Positions 39,930 to 52,086 of a DNA stretch of 64,000 nt are shown here, in pieces (the stretch's first letter is position 1; every line of letters begins with the position of its first letter). A model generated the notes under the pieces. It was not told the DNA's origin, ran no database searches, and was given only the letters and a program-made list of their open reading frames with translations. This stretch comes from Osmia lignaria lignaria (Eukaryota; Arthropoda; Insecta; Hymenoptera; Megachilidae): contig NW_027478158.1 of the NCBI RefSeq assembly GCF_051020975.1, positions 18,786,001 to 18,850,000 of the forward strand. Reading direction: 5' to 3'. The translations under genes and the position numbers were made by a program.

Positions 39930-40154
39930 TTGCAGATTTATCTCAAGGGAAGGGGCCTGACGGACATATTTCGAGATATTTCTTCTTCTTGTTGTTCTTC
40001 TTCTGCACAGCTAAGCTGGAAGTGGCATTTGCAGCTCGCAATAGTGCAGAGTTATCTCAAAGAAAGGGGCCACGGTGTTTCTGTATCTCTATTATGCTGG
40101 TGCGGCTTCGGAACTTTTAAATATCTTGATATATCTCGAGAACTACGCATCTGA
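39930..40154 (+). other. Recurrent 74-codon open frame (representative), probably not a gene
   Basis: One open frame per monomer starts at TTG, a few codons after an in-frame TAG in CCATAG, and ends at TGA in CATCTGATC. The product would read MQIYLKGRGL, then DIFRDISSSCCSSS, a WKWHL centre, and a hydrophobic VSVSLLCWCGFGTF stretch. I recognise no family, signal peptide or catalytic motif. The frame is full length or nearly so in 186 of 199 registers. Twelve copies have internal stops: TAG at 1782, 2905, 18114 and 26822; TGA at 27863, 30685 and 33553; TAA at 32042, 34296, 34618, 37194 and 37516. The copy at 28983 is frameshifted. Five copies stop five codons early (19324, 22543, 24797, 27051, 31558). 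Most copies have no ATG; the GTCCTGATGG subtype creates one by chance. Differences between subtypes are largely amino-acid changing. No promoter or polyadenylation context is evident. Homogenisation explains the retention without selection. Confidence 0.3.
39980..40006 (+). repeat. TTC/TTG triplet tract within the monomer (representative)
   Basis: About nine pyrimidine-rich triplets (TTC, TTG, TTC and a final TGC) occur at the same place in every monomer. Variants are substitutions only: CTTCCTCTGC, CTTGTTCTGC, TTGTGCTTC, TTGTTGTTGTTC near 11010, TTGTTCTTCTTC near 13910, and TTGTTCTTGTTG at 47708, 48674 and 49318. No copy gains or loses a triplet, which is unusual for a slippage-prone sequence and indicates either frequent homogenisation or length constraint. 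Confidence 0.85.
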
Positions 40155-40251
40155 TCAAAAAATATCATAGAAGATAGAAAGTAGGAAACTTAATTCTCTA
40201 CAAAAAAGGTCTCTTAACATTTTGCCATAGCTCGCTTCGTTTCCGAGATAT
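40131..40251. repeat. Imperfect inverted repeat in each monomer (representative copy)
   Basis: The left arm at 40131-40148 begins ATATCTCG. The right arm at 40234-40251, read on the other strand, begins ATATCTCGGAAACGAAGC. The shared pattern is ATATCTCGRAAACKAMGC: 15 of 18 positions pair in copies whose left arm reads TCTCGAAAACTACGC, and 14 of 18 in copies reading TCTCGAGAACTACGC. The 85-bp interval is A-rich and holds the A6 tracts. A third core (CGAGATATTT, monomer offset 46-55) lies outside the hairpin. The arrangement recurs in essentially every monomer. It could form a cruciform or bind a dimeric protein, or be the relic of terminal repeats of the element that seeded the satellite. These roles are inference only. 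Confidence 0.6.
40149..40233. other. A-rich linker with phased A-tracts (representative)
   Basis: This segment between the inverted-repeat arms holds A6 at 40157-40162 and A6 at 40202-40207, 45 bp apart. In most monomers an A5 (CATAAAAAG) lies between them. It carries the most informative linked variants: CATAAAAAGTAGGAAACTT, CATAAATTGTAGGAAACAT, CATGAAAAG, GATAAAAAG, CTACATAAAAAGTAAG, and AAAAAACGTC against AAAAAAGGTC. A-tracts can bend DNA and position nucleosomes. Whether this one does is untested. Confidence 0.5.
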
Positions 40252-41070
40252 TTGCAGATTTATCTCAAGGGAAGGGTCCTGATGGACATATTTCGAGATA
40301 TATCTTCTTCTTGTTGTTCTTCTTCTGCACAGCTAAACTGGAAGTGGCATTTCCAGCTCGCAATCGTGCAGAGTTATCTCAAAGAAAGGGGCCACGGTGT
40401 TTCTGTATCTCTATTATGTTGGTGCGGCTTCGGAGCTTTTAAATATCTTGATATATCTCGAGAACTACGCCTCTGATCGAAAAATATCATAGAACATAAA
40501 AAGTAGGAAACTTAATTCTCTACAAAAAAGGTCTCTTAACATTTTGCCATAGCTCGCTTCGTTTCCGAGATATTTGCAGATTTATCTCAAGGGAAGGGGC
40601 CTGACGGACATATTTCGAGATATTTCTTCTTCTTGTTGTTCTTCTTCTGCACAGCTAAGCTGGAAGTGGCATTTGCAGCGCGCAATAGTGCAGAGTTATC
40701 TCAAAGAAAGGGGCCACGGTGTTTCTGTATCTCTATTATGTTGGTGCGGCTTCGGAACTTTTAAATATCTTGATGTATTTCGAGAACTACGCATCTGATC
40801 AAAAAATATCATAGAAGATAAAAAGTAGGAAACTTAATTCTGTACAAAAAAGGTCTCTTAACATTTCGCCATAGCTCGCTTCGTTTCCGAGATATTTGCA
40901 GATTTATCTCAAGGGAAGGGGCCTGCCGGACATATTTCGAGATATTTCTTCTTCTTGTTGTTCTTCCTCTGCACAGCTAAGCTGGAAGTGGCATTTGCAG
41001 CTCGCAATAGTGCAGAGTTATCTCAAAGAAAGGGGCCACGGTGTTTCTGTATCTCTATTATGTTGGTGCG

Positions 41071-42990
41071 GCTTCGGAACTTTTAAATATCTTGATATAT
41101 CTCGAGAACTACGCATCTGATCAAAAAATATCATAGAACATAAAAAGTAGGAAACTTAATTCTCTACAAAAAAGGTCTCTTAACATTTCGCCATAGCTCG
41201 CTTCGTTTCCGAGATATTTGCAGATTTATCTCAAGGGAAGGGGCCTGACGGACATATTTCGAGATATTTCTTCTTCTTGTTGTTCTTCTTCTGCACAGCT
41301 AAGCTGGAAGTGGCATTTGCAGCGCGCAATAGTGCAGAGTTATCTCAAAGAAAGGGGCCACGGTGTTTCTGTATCTCTATTATGTTGGTGCGGCTTCGGA
41401 ACTTTTAAATATCTTGATACATCTCGAGAACTACGCATCTGATCAAAAAATATCATAGAAGATAAAAAGTAGGAAACTTAATTCTCTACAAAAAGGGTCT
41501 CTTAACATTTCGCCATAGCTCGCTTCGTTTCCGAGATATTTGCAGATTTATCTCAAGGGAAGGGGCCTGTCGGACATATTTCGAGATATTTCTTCTTCTT
41601 GTTGTTCTTCTTCTGCACAGCTAAGCTGGAAGTGGCATTTGCGGCTCGCACTAGTGCAGAGTTATCTCAAAGAAAGGGGCCACGGTGTTTCTGTATCTCT
41701 ATTATGTTGGTGCGGCTTCGGAACTTTTAAATATCTCGATCTATCTCGAAAACTACGCTTCTGATCAAAAAATATGATAGAACATAAATTGTAGGAAACA
41801 TAATTCTCTACAAAAAACGTCTCTGAACATTTTGCCATAGCTCGCTTCGTTTCCGAGATATTTGCAGATTCAGCTCAAAGGAACGGGCCTGACGGACATA
41901 TTTCGAGATACTTCTTCTTCTTGTTGTTCTTCCTCTGCACAGCTAAGCTGGAAGTGGCATTTGCAGCTCGCAATAGTGCAGCGTTATCTCAAAGAAAGGG
42001 GCCACGGTGTTTCTGTATCTCTATTATGTTGGTGCGGCTTCGGAACTTTTAAATATCTTGATATATCTCGAGAACTACGCATCTGATCAAAAAATATCAT
42101 AGAACGTAAAAAGTAGGAAACTTAATTCTCTACAAAAAAGGTCTCTTAACATTTTGCCATAGCTCGCTTCGTTTCCGAGATATTTGCAGATTTATCTCAA
42201 GGGAAGGGGCCTGACGGACATATTTCGAGATATTTCTTCTTCTTGTTGTTCTTCTTCTGCACAGCTAAGCTGGAAGTGGCATTTGCAGCGCGCAATAGTG
42301 CAGAGTTATCTCAAAGAAAGGGGCCACGGTGTTTCTGTATCCCTATTATGTTGGTGCGGCTTCGGAACTTTTAAATATCTCGATATATCTCGAAAACTAC
42401 GCTTCTGATCAAAAAATTTCGTAGAACATAAATTGTAGGAAACATAATTCTCTACAAAAAACGTCTGTGAACATTTTGCCATAGCTCGCTTCGTTTCCGA
42501 GATATTTGCAGATTCAGCTCAAAGGAACGGGCCTGACGGACATATTTCGAGATACTTCTTCTTCTTGTTGTTCTTCCTCTGCACAGCTAAGCTGGAAGTG
42601 GCATTTGCAGCTCGCAATAGTGCAGAGTTATCTCAAAGAAAGGGGCCACGGTGTTTCTGTATCTCTATTATGTTGGTGCGGCTTCGGAACTTTTAAATAT
42701 CTTGATATATCTCGAGAACTACGCATCTGATCAAAAAATATCATAGAACGTAAAAAGTAGGAAACTTAATTCTCTACAAAAAAGGTCTCTTAACATTTTG
42801 CCATAGCTCGCTTCGTTTCCGAGATATTTGCAGATTTATCTCAAGGGAAGGGGCCTGACGGACATATTTCGAGATATTTCTTCTTCTTGTTGTTCTTCTT
42901 CTGCACAGCTAAGCTGGAAGTGGCATTTGCAGCGCGCAATAGTGCAGAGTTATCTCAAAGAAAGGGGCCACGGTGTTTCTGTATCTCTAT
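41071..42990 (+). repeat. Second copy of the 1.92-kb block
   Basis: The block is followed directly by a further partial copy of its first two monomers (42825-43468, offset 1610 bp from 41215). That partial copy already carries small changes: TATCGTAG near 43062 and TATCATAG replacing TATGATAG near 43382. The order of copies shows repeated use of the same segment. Confidence 0.85.
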
Positions 42991-45400
42991 TATGTTGGTG
43001 CGGCTTCGGAACTTTTAAATATCTTGATACATCTCGAGAACTACGCATCTGATCAAAAAATATCGTAGAAGATAAAAAGTAGGAAACTTAATTCTCTACA
43101 AAAAGGGTCTCTTAACATTTCGCCATAGCTCGCTTCGTTTCCGAGATATTTGCAGATTTATCTCAAGGGAAGGGGCCTGTCGGACATATTTCGAGATATT
43201 TCTTCTTCTTGTTGTTCTTCTTCTGCACAGCTAAGCTGGAAGTGGCATTTGCGGCTCGCACTAGTGCAGAGTTATCTCAAAGAAAGGGGCCACGGTGTTT
43301 CTGTATCTCTATTATGTTGGTGCGGCTTCGGAACTTTTAAATATCTCGATCTATCTCGAAAACTACGCTTCTGATCAAAAAATATCATAGAACATAAATT
43401 GTAGGAAACATAATTCTCTACAAAAAACGTCTCTGAACATTTTGCCATAGCTCGCTTCGTTTCCGAGATATTTGCAGATTCAGCTCAAAGGAACTGGCCT
43501 GACGGACATATTTCGAGATATTTCTTCTTCTTGTTGTTCTTCCTCTGCACAGCTAAGCTGGAAGTGGCATTTGCAGCTCGCAATAGTGCAGAGTTATCTC
43601 AAAGAAAGGGGCCACGGTGTTTCTGTATCTCTATTATGTTGGTGCGGCTTCGGAACTTTTAAATATCTTGATATATCTCGAGAACTACGCATCTGATCAA
43701 AAAATATCATAGAACATAAATTGTAGGAAACATAATTCTCTACAAAAAAGGTATCTTAACATTTTGCCATAGCTCGCTTCGCTTCCGAGATATTTGCAGA
43801 TATATCTCAAGGGAAGGGGCCTGCCGGACATATTTCGAGATACTTCTTCTTCTTGTTGTTCTTCCTCTGCACAGCTAAGCTGGAAGTGGCATTTGCAGCT
43901 CGCAATAGTGCAGAGTTATCTCAAAGAAAGGGGCCACGGTGTTTCTGTATCTCTATTATGTTGGTGCGGCTTCGGAACTTTTAAATATCTTGATATATCT
44001 CGAGAACTACGCATCTGATCAAAAAATATCATAGAACATGAAAAGTAGGAAACTTAATTCTCTACAAAAAAGGTCTCTTAACATTTTGCCATAGCTCGCT
44101 TCGTTCCCGAGGTATTTGCAGATTTATCTCAAGGGAAGGGGCCTGACGGACATATTTCGAGATATTTCTTCTTCTTGTTGTTCTTCTTCTGCACAGCTAA
44201 GCTGGAAGTGGCATTTGCGGCTCGCACTAGTGCAGAGTTATCTCAAAGAAAGGGGCCACGGTGTTTCTGTATCTCTATTATGTTGGTGCGGCTTCGGAAC
44301 TTTTAAATATCTCGATATATCTCGAAAACTACGCTTCTGACCAAAAAATATCATAGAACCTAAATTGTAGGAAACATAATTCTCTACAAAAAAGGTCTCT
44401 TAACATTTTGCCATAGCTCGCTTCGTTTCCGAGATATTTGCAGATATATCTCAAGGGAAGGGGCCTGACGGACATATTTCGAGATATTTCTTCTTCTTGT
44501 TGTTCTTCTTCTGCACAGCTAAGCTGGAAGTGGCATTTGCGGCTCGCACTAGTGCAGAGTTATCTCAAAGAAAGGGGCCACGGTGTTTCTGTATCTCTAT
44601 TATGTTGGTGCGGCTTCGGAACTTTTAAATATCTCGATATATCTCGAAAACTACGCTTCTGAGCAAAAAATATCATAGAACCTAAATTGTAGGAAACATA
44701 ATTCTCTACAAAAAAGGTCTCTTAACATTTTGCCATAGCTCGCTTCGTTTCCGAGATATTTGCAGATATATCTCAAGGGAAGGGGCCTGACGGACATATT
44801 TCGAGATATTTCTTCTTCTTGTTGTTCTTCTTCTGCACAGCTGAGCTGGAAGTGGCATTTGCAGGTCGCAATAGTGCAGAGTTATCTCAAAGAAAGGGGC
44901 CACGGTGTTTCTGTATCTCTATTATGTTGGTGCGGCTTCGGAACTTTTAAATATCTCGATATATCTCGAAAACTACGCTTCTGATCAAAAAATATGATAG
45001 AACATAAATTGTAGGAAACATAATTCTCTACAAAAAACGTCTCTTAACATTTTGCCATAGCTCGCTTCGTTTCCGAGATATTTGCAGATTCAGCTCAAAG
45101 GAACTGGCCTGACGGACATATTTCGAGATATTTCTTCTTCTTGTTGTTCTTCGTCTGCACAGCTAAGCTGGAAGTGGCATTTGCAGCTCGCAATAGTGCA
45201 GAGTTATCTCAAAGAAAGGGGCCACGGTGTTTCTGTATCTCTATTATGTTGGTGCGGCTTCGGAACTTTTAAATATCTTGATATATCTCGAGAACTACGC
45301 ATCTGATCAAAAAATATCATAGAGCATAAAAAGTAGGAAACTTAATTCTCTACAAAAAAGGTATCTTAACATTTTGCCATAGCTCGCTTCGTTTCCGAGA

Positions 45401-45722
45401 TATTTGCAGATATATCTCAAGGGAAGGGGCCTGCCGGACATATTTCGAGATATTTCTTCTTCTTGTTGTTCTTCCTCTGCACAGCTAAGCTGGAAGTGGC
45501 ATTTGCAGCTCGCAATAGTGCAGAGTTATCTCAAAGAAAGGGGCCACGGTGTTTCTGTATCTCTATTATGTTGGTGCGGCTTCGGAACTTTTAAATATCT
45601 TGATATATCTCGAGAACTACGCCTCTGATCGAAAAATATCATAGAAGATAAAAAGTAGGAAACTTAATTCTCTACAAAAAAGGTCTCTTAACATTTTGCC
45701 ATAGCTCGCTTCGTTTCCGAGG
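45401..45722 (+). repeat. Hybrid monomer, PDIF body with MDIF-type tail
   Basis: The body has CCTGCCGG and CTTCCTCTGC. The tail has CCTCTGATCGAAAA and GATAAAAAG, which elsewhere end MDIF monomers such as 50878. Compared with the order at 50234-51522 (GATTCAGC, PDIF, MDIF, IKG, MDIF), this region (45082-46048) lacks one monomer, as expected from a one-unit contraction inside this copy. Confidence 0.7.
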
Positions 45723-47549
45723 TATTTGCAGATTTATATCAAGGGAAGGGGCCTGACGGACATATTTCGAGATATTTCTTCTTCTTGTTGTTCTTCTTCT
45801 GCACAGCTAAGCTGGAAGTGGCATTTGCGGCTCGCACTAGTGCAGAGTTATCTCAAAGAAAGGAGCCACGGTGTTTCTGTATCTCTATTATGTAGGTGCG
45901 GCTTCGGAACTTTTAAATATCTCGATATATGTCGAAAACTACGCTTCTGACCAAAAAATATCATAGAACCTAAATTGTAGGAAACATAATTCTCTACAAA
46001 AAAGGTCTCTTAACATTTTGCCATAGCTCGCTTCGTTTCCGAGATATTTGCAGATTTATCTCAAGGGAAGGGTCCTGATGGACATATTTCGAGATATTTC
46101 TTCTTCTTGTTGTTCTTCTTCTGCACAGCTAAACTGGAAGTGGCATTTGCAGCTCGCAATAGTGCAGAGTTATCTCAAAGAAAGGGGCCACGGTGTCTCT
46201 GTATCTCTATTATGTTGGTGCGGCTTCGGAACTTTTAAATATCTTGATATATCTCGAGAACTACGCATCTGATCAAAAAATATCATAGAAGATAAAAAGT
46301 AGGAAACTTAATTCTCTACAAAAAGGGTCTCTTAACATTTCGCCATAGCTCGCTTCGTTTCCGAGATATTTGCAGATTTATCTCAAGGGAAGGGGCCTGT
46401 CGGACATATTTCGAGATATTTCTTCTTCTTGTTGTTCTTCTTCTGCACAGCTAAGCTGGAAGTGGCATTTGCAGCGCGCAATAGTGCAGAGTTATCTCAA
46501 AGAAAGGGGCCACGGTGTTTCTGTATCTCTATTATGTTGGTGCGGCTTCGGAACTTTTAAATATCTTGATACATCTCGAGAACTACGCATCTGATCAAAA
46601 AATATCATAGAAGATAAAAAGTAGGAAACTTAATTCTCTACAAAAAAGGTCTCTTAACATTTCGCCATAGCTCGCTTCGTTTCCGAGATATTTGCAGATT
46701 TATCTCAAGGGAAGGGGCCTGTCGGACATATTTCGAGATATTTCTTCTTCTTGTTGTTCTTCTTCTGCACAGCTAAGCTGGAAGTGGCATTTGCAGCTCG
46801 CAATAGTGCAGAGTTATCTCAAAGAAAGGGGCCACGGTGTTTCTGTATCTCTATTATGCTGGTGCGGCTTCGGAACTTTTAAATATCTTGATATATCTCG
46901 AGAACTACGCATCTGATCAAAAAATATCATAGAACATAGAAAGTAGGAAACTTAATTCTCTACAAAAAAGGTCTCTTAACATTTTGCCATAGCTCGCTTC
47001 GTTTCCGAGATATTTGCAGATTTATCTCAAGGGAAGGGTCCTGATGGACATATTTCGAGATATTTCTTCTTCTTGTTGTTCTTCTTCTGCACAGCTAAAC
47101 TGGAAGTGGCATTTCCAGCTCGCAATCGTGCAGAGTTATCTCAAAGAAAGGGGCCACGGTGTTTCTGTATCTCTATTATGTTGGTGCGGCTTCGGAGCTT
47201 TTAAATATCTTGATATATCTCGAGAACTACGCCTCTGATCGAAAAATATCATAGAACATAAAAAGTAGGAAACTTAATTCTCTACAAAAAAGGTCTCTTA
47301 ACATTTTGCCATAGCTCGCTTCGTTTCCGAGATATTTGCAGATTTATCTCAAGGGAAGGGGCCTGACGGACATATTTCGAGATATTTCTTCTTCTTGTTG
47401 TTCTTCTTCTGCACAGCTAAGCTGGAAGTGGCATTTGCAGCGCGCAATAGTGCAGAGTTATCTCAAAGAAGGGGGCCACGGTGTTTCTGTATCTCTATTA
47501 TGTTGGTGCGGCTTCGGAACTTTTAAATATCTTGATATATTTCGAGAAC

Positions 47550-49790
47550 TACGCATCTGATCAAAAAATATCATAGAAGATAAAAAGTAGGAAACTTAAT
47601 TCTGTACAAAAAAGGTCTCTTAACATTTCGCCATAGCTCGCTTCGTTTCCGAGATATTTGCAGATTTATCTCAAGGGAAGGGGCCTGTCGGACATATTTC
47701 GAGATATTTCTTGTTCTTGTTGTTCTTCTTCTGCACAGCTAAGCTGGAAGTGGCATTTGCGGCTCGCACTAGTGCAGAGTTATCTCAAAGAAAGGGGCCA
47801 CGGTGTTTCTGTATCTCTATTATGTTGGTGCGGCTTCGGAACTTTTAAATATCTCGATATATCTCGAAAACTACGCTTCTGATCAAAAAATATCATAGAA
47901 CATAAATTGTAGGAAATATAATTCTCTACAAAAAACGTCTCTTAACATTTTGCCATAGCTCGCTTCGTTTCCGAGATATTTGCAGATTCAGCTCAAAGGA
48001 ACGGGCCTGACGGACATATTTCGAGATACTTCTTCTTCTTGTTGTTCTTCCTCTGCACAGCTAAGCTGGAAGTGGCATTTGCAGCTCGCAATAGTGCAGC
48101 GTTATCTCAAAGAAAGGGGCCACGGTGTTTCTGTATCTCTATTATGTTGGTGCGGCTTCGGAACTTTTAAATATCTTGATATATCTCGAGAACTACGCAT
48201 CTGATCAAAAAATATCATAGAACGTAAAAAGTTGGAAACTTAATTCTCTACAAAAAAGGTCTCTTAACATTTTGCCATAGCTCGCTTCGTTTCCGAGATA
48301 TTTGCAGATTTATCTCAAGGGAAGGGGCCTGACGGACATATTTCGAGATATTTCTTCTTCTTGTTGTTCTTCTTCTGCACAGCTAAGCTGGAAGTGGCAT
48401 TTGCAGCGCGCAATAGTGCAGAGTTATCTCAAAGAAAGGGGCCACGGTGTTTCTGTATCTCTATTATGTTGGTGCGGCTTCGGAACTTTTAAATATCTTG
48501 ATACATCTCGAGAACTACGCATCTGATCAAAAAATATCATAGAAGATAAAAAGTAGGAAACTTAATTCTCTACAAAAAAGGTCTCTTAACATTTCGCCAT
48601 AGCTCGCTTCGTTTCCGAGATATTTGCAGATTTATCTCAAGGGAAGGGGCCTGTCGGACATATTTCGAGATATTTCTTGTTCTTGTTGTTCTTCTTCTGC
48701 ACAGCTAAGCTGGAAGTGGCATTTGCGGCTCGCACTAGTGCAGAGTTATCTCAAAGAAAGGGGCCACGGTGTTTCTGTATCTCTATTATGTTGGTGCGGC
48801 TTCGGAACTTTTAAATATCTTGATATATCTCGAGAACTACGCCTCTGATCGAAAAATATCATAGAACATAAAAAGTAGGAAACTTAATTCTCTACAAAAA
48901 AGGTCTCTTAACATTTTGCCATAGCTCGCTTCGTTTCCGAGGTATTTGCAGATTTATATCAAGGGAAGGGGCCTGACGGACATATTTCGAGATATTTCTT
49001 CTTCTTGTTGTTCTTCTTCTGCACAGCTAAGCTGGAAGTGGCATTTGCGGCTCGCACTAGTGCAGAGTTATCTCAAAGAAAGGAGCCACGGTGTTTCTGT
49101 ATCTCTATTATGTAGGTGCGGCTTCGGAACTTTTAAATATCTTGATATATTTCGAGAACTACGCATCTGATCAAAAAATATCATAGCAGATAAAAAGTAG
49201 GAAACTTAATTCTGTACAAAAAAGGTCTCTTAACATTTCGCCATAGCTCGCTTCGTTTCCGAGATATTTGCAGATTTATCTCAAGGGAAGGGGCCTGTCG
49301 GACATATTTCGAGATATTTCTTGTTCTTGTTGTTCTTCTTCTGCACAGCTAAGCTGGAAGTGGCATTTGCGGCTCGCACTAGTGCAGAGTTATCTCAAAG
49401 AAAGGGGCCACGGTGTTTCTGTATCTCTATTATGTTGGTGCGGCTTCGGAACTTTTAAATATCTCGATATATCTCGAAAACTACGCTTCTGATCAAAAAA
49501 TATCATAGAACATAAATTGTAGGAAATATAATTCTCTACAAAAAACGTCTCTTAACATTTTGCCATAGCTCGCTTCGTTTCCGAGATATTTGCAGATTCA
49601 GCTCAAAGGAACGGGCCTGACGGACATATTTCGAGATACTTCTTCTTCTTGTTGTTCTTCCTCTGCACAGCTAAGCTGGAAGTGGCATTTGCAGCTCGCA
49701 ATAGTGCAGCGTTATCTCAAAGAAAGGGGCCACGGTGTTTCTGTATCTCTATTATGTTGGTGCGGCTTCGGAACTTTTAAATATCTTGAT
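47550..49790 (+). repeat. Partial 5-mer HOR (1610-bp offset)
   Basis: The subtypes with TTTCTTGTTCTTG (47658) and GATTCAGC with GTGCAGCGTT (47980) reappear at 49268 and 49590. The linker TAATTCTGTAC precedes both. The second copy ends near 49790, where GATACATC replaces GATATATC. Within the stretch the TTTCTTGTTCTTG subtype also occurs at 48624, so it is used three times in 2 kb. Confidence 0.75.
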
Positions 49791-49859
49791 ACATCTCGAG
49801 AACTACGCATCTGATCAAAAAATATCATAGAAGATAAAAAGTAGGAAACTTAATTCTCT

Positions 49860-52086
49860 ACAAAAAAGGTCTCTTAACATTTCGCCATAGCTCGCTTCGT
49901 TTCCGAGATATTTGCAGATTTATCTCAAGGGAAGGGGCCTGTCGGACATATTTCGAGATATTTCTTCTTCTTGTTGTTCTTCTTCTGCACAGCTAAGCTG
50001 GAAGTGGCATTTGCGGCTCGCACTAGTGCAGAGTTATCTCAAAGAAAGGGGCCACGGTGTTTCTGTATCTCTATTATGTTGGTGCGGCTTCGGAACTTTT
50101 AAATATCTCGATATATCTCGAAAACTACGCTTCTGATCAAAAAATATCATAGAACATAAATTGTAGGAAATATAATTCTCTACAAAAAACGTCTCTTAAC
50201 ATTTTGCCATAGCTCGCTTCGTTTCCGAGATATTTGCAGATTCAGCTCAAAGGAACTGGCCTGACGGACATATTTCGAGATATTTCTTCTTCTTGTTGTT
50301 CTTCCTCTGCACAGCTAAGCTGGAAGTGGCATTTGCAGCTCGCAATAGTGCAGAGTTATCTCAAAGAAAGGGGCCACGGTGTTTCTGTATCTCTATTATG
50401 TTGGTGCGGCTTCGGAACTTTTAAATATCTTGATATATCTCGAGAACTACGCATCTGATCAAAAAATATCATAGAACATAAAAAGTAGGAAACTTAATTC
50501 TCTACAAAAAAGGTATCTTAACATTTTGCCATAGCTCGCTTCGTTTCCGAGATATTTGCAGATATATCTCAAGGGAAGGGGCCTGCCGGACATATTTCGA
50601 GATATTTCTTCTTCTTGTTGTTCTTCCTCTGCACAGCTAAGCTGGAAGTGGCATTTGCAGCTCGCAATAGTGCAGAGTTATCTCAAAGAAAGGGGCCACG
50701 GTGTTTCTGTATCTCTATTATGTTGGTGCGGCTTCGGAACTTTTAAATATCTTGATATATCTCGAGAACTACGCATCTGATCAAAAAATATCATAGAACA
50801 TAAAAAGTAGGAAACGTAATTCTCTACAAAAAAGGTCTGTTAACATTTTGCCATAGCTCGCTTCGTTTCCGAGATATTTGCAGATTTATCTCAAGGGAAG
50901 GGTCCTGATGGACATATTTCGAGATATTTCTTCTTCTTGTTGTTCTTCTTCTGCACAGCTAAACTGGAAGTGGCATTTCCAGCTCGCAATCGTGCAGAGT
51001 TATCTCAAAGAAAGGGGCCACGGTGTTTCTGTATCTCTATTATGTTGGTGCGGCTTCGGAACTTTTAAATATCTTGATATATCTCGAGAACTACGCCTCT
51101 GATCGAAAAATATCATAGAAGATAAAAAGTAGGAAACTTAATTCTCTACAAAAAAGGTCTCTTAACATTTTGCCATAGCTCGCTTCGTTTCCGAGGTATT
51201 TGCAGATTTATATCAAGGGAAGGGGCCTGACGGACATATTTCGAGATATTTCTTCTTCTTGTTGTTCTTCTTCTGCACAGCTAAGCTGGAAGTGGCATTT
51301 GCGGCTCGCACTAGTGCAGAGTTATCTCAAAGAAAGGAGCCACGGTGTTTCTGTATCTCTATTATGTAGGTGCGGCTTCGGAACTTTTAAATATCTCGAT
51401 ATATCTCGAAAACTACGCTTCTGACCAAAAAATATCATAGAACCTAAATTGTAGGAAACATAATTCTCTACAAAAAAGGTCTCTTAACATTTTGCCATAG
51501 CTCGCTTCGTTTCCGAGATATTTGCAGATTTATCTCAAGGGAAGGGTCCTGATGGACATATTTCGAGATATTTCTTCTTCTTGTTGTTCTTCTTCTGCAC
51601 AGCTAAACTGGAAGTGGCATTTGCAGCTCGCAATAGTGCAGAGTTATCTCAAAGAAAGGGGCCACGGTGTCTCTGTATCTCTATTATGTTGGTGCGGCTT
51701 CGAAACTTTTAAATATCTTGATATATCTCGAGAACTACGCATCTGATCAAAAAATATCATAGAACATAAAAAGTAGGAAACTTAATTCTCTACAAAAAAG
51801 GTATCTTAACATTTTGCCATAGCTCGCTTCGTTTCCGAGATATTTGCAGATATATCTCAAGGGAAGGGGCCTGCCGGACATATTTCGAGATATTTCTTCT
51901 TCTTGTTGTTCTTCCTCTGCACAGCTAAGCTGGAAGTGGCATTTGCAGCCCGCAATAGTGCAGAGTTATCTCAAAGAAAGGGGCCACGGTGTTTCTGTAT
52001 CTCTATTATGTTGGTGCGGCTTCGGAACTTTTAAATATCTTGATATATCTCGAGAACTACGCATCTGATCAAAAAATATCATAGAA
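49860..52086 (+). repeat. Block duplicated 11914 bp downstream (37 monomers)
   Basis: The order SDIF, GATTCAGC, PDIF, MDIF, IKG, MDIF with GTGTCTCTG, then PDIF with GCAGCCCGCAAT is the same as in 61774-64000. Shared rare variants are GGAAATATAATTC, GGTATCTTAAC, GGAAACGTAATTC, GTCTGTTAAC and GCTTCGAAAC. This is the longest-range duplication seen. It may continue past the window end. Confidence 0.8.

Larger units (their letters stand above)
39927..40248 (+). repeat. Reference monomer close to the modal sequence
   Basis: This copy serves as a guide to the internal layout; offsets are monomer positions with TATTTGCAG as 1-9. An open frame covers 4-228. A first core 10-mer CGAGATATTT spans the monomer junction (318 to 5) and a second copy lies at 46-55, 50 bp later. 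A TTC/TTG triplet tract lies at 54-80. A BclI-type TGATCA lies at 226-231. An XhoI-type CTCGAG lies at 209-214 in copies reading TCTCGAGAAC. A6 tracts lie at 231-236 and 276-281. An imperfect inverted repeat has arms at 205-222 and 308-3 of the next unit. The C count is about 61 and G about 65, with 11 CpGs, so CpG is close to expectation. The choice of monomer start is arbitrary. Confidence 0.9.

Noticed and set aside
40031..40117. Pol III A-box and B-box (TCGCAATAGTGC, then GCTTCGGAACT with a following TTTT)
   Set aside because: The B-box-like site misses several consensus positions and the A-box-like site needs an extra base, so the match is no better than chance.
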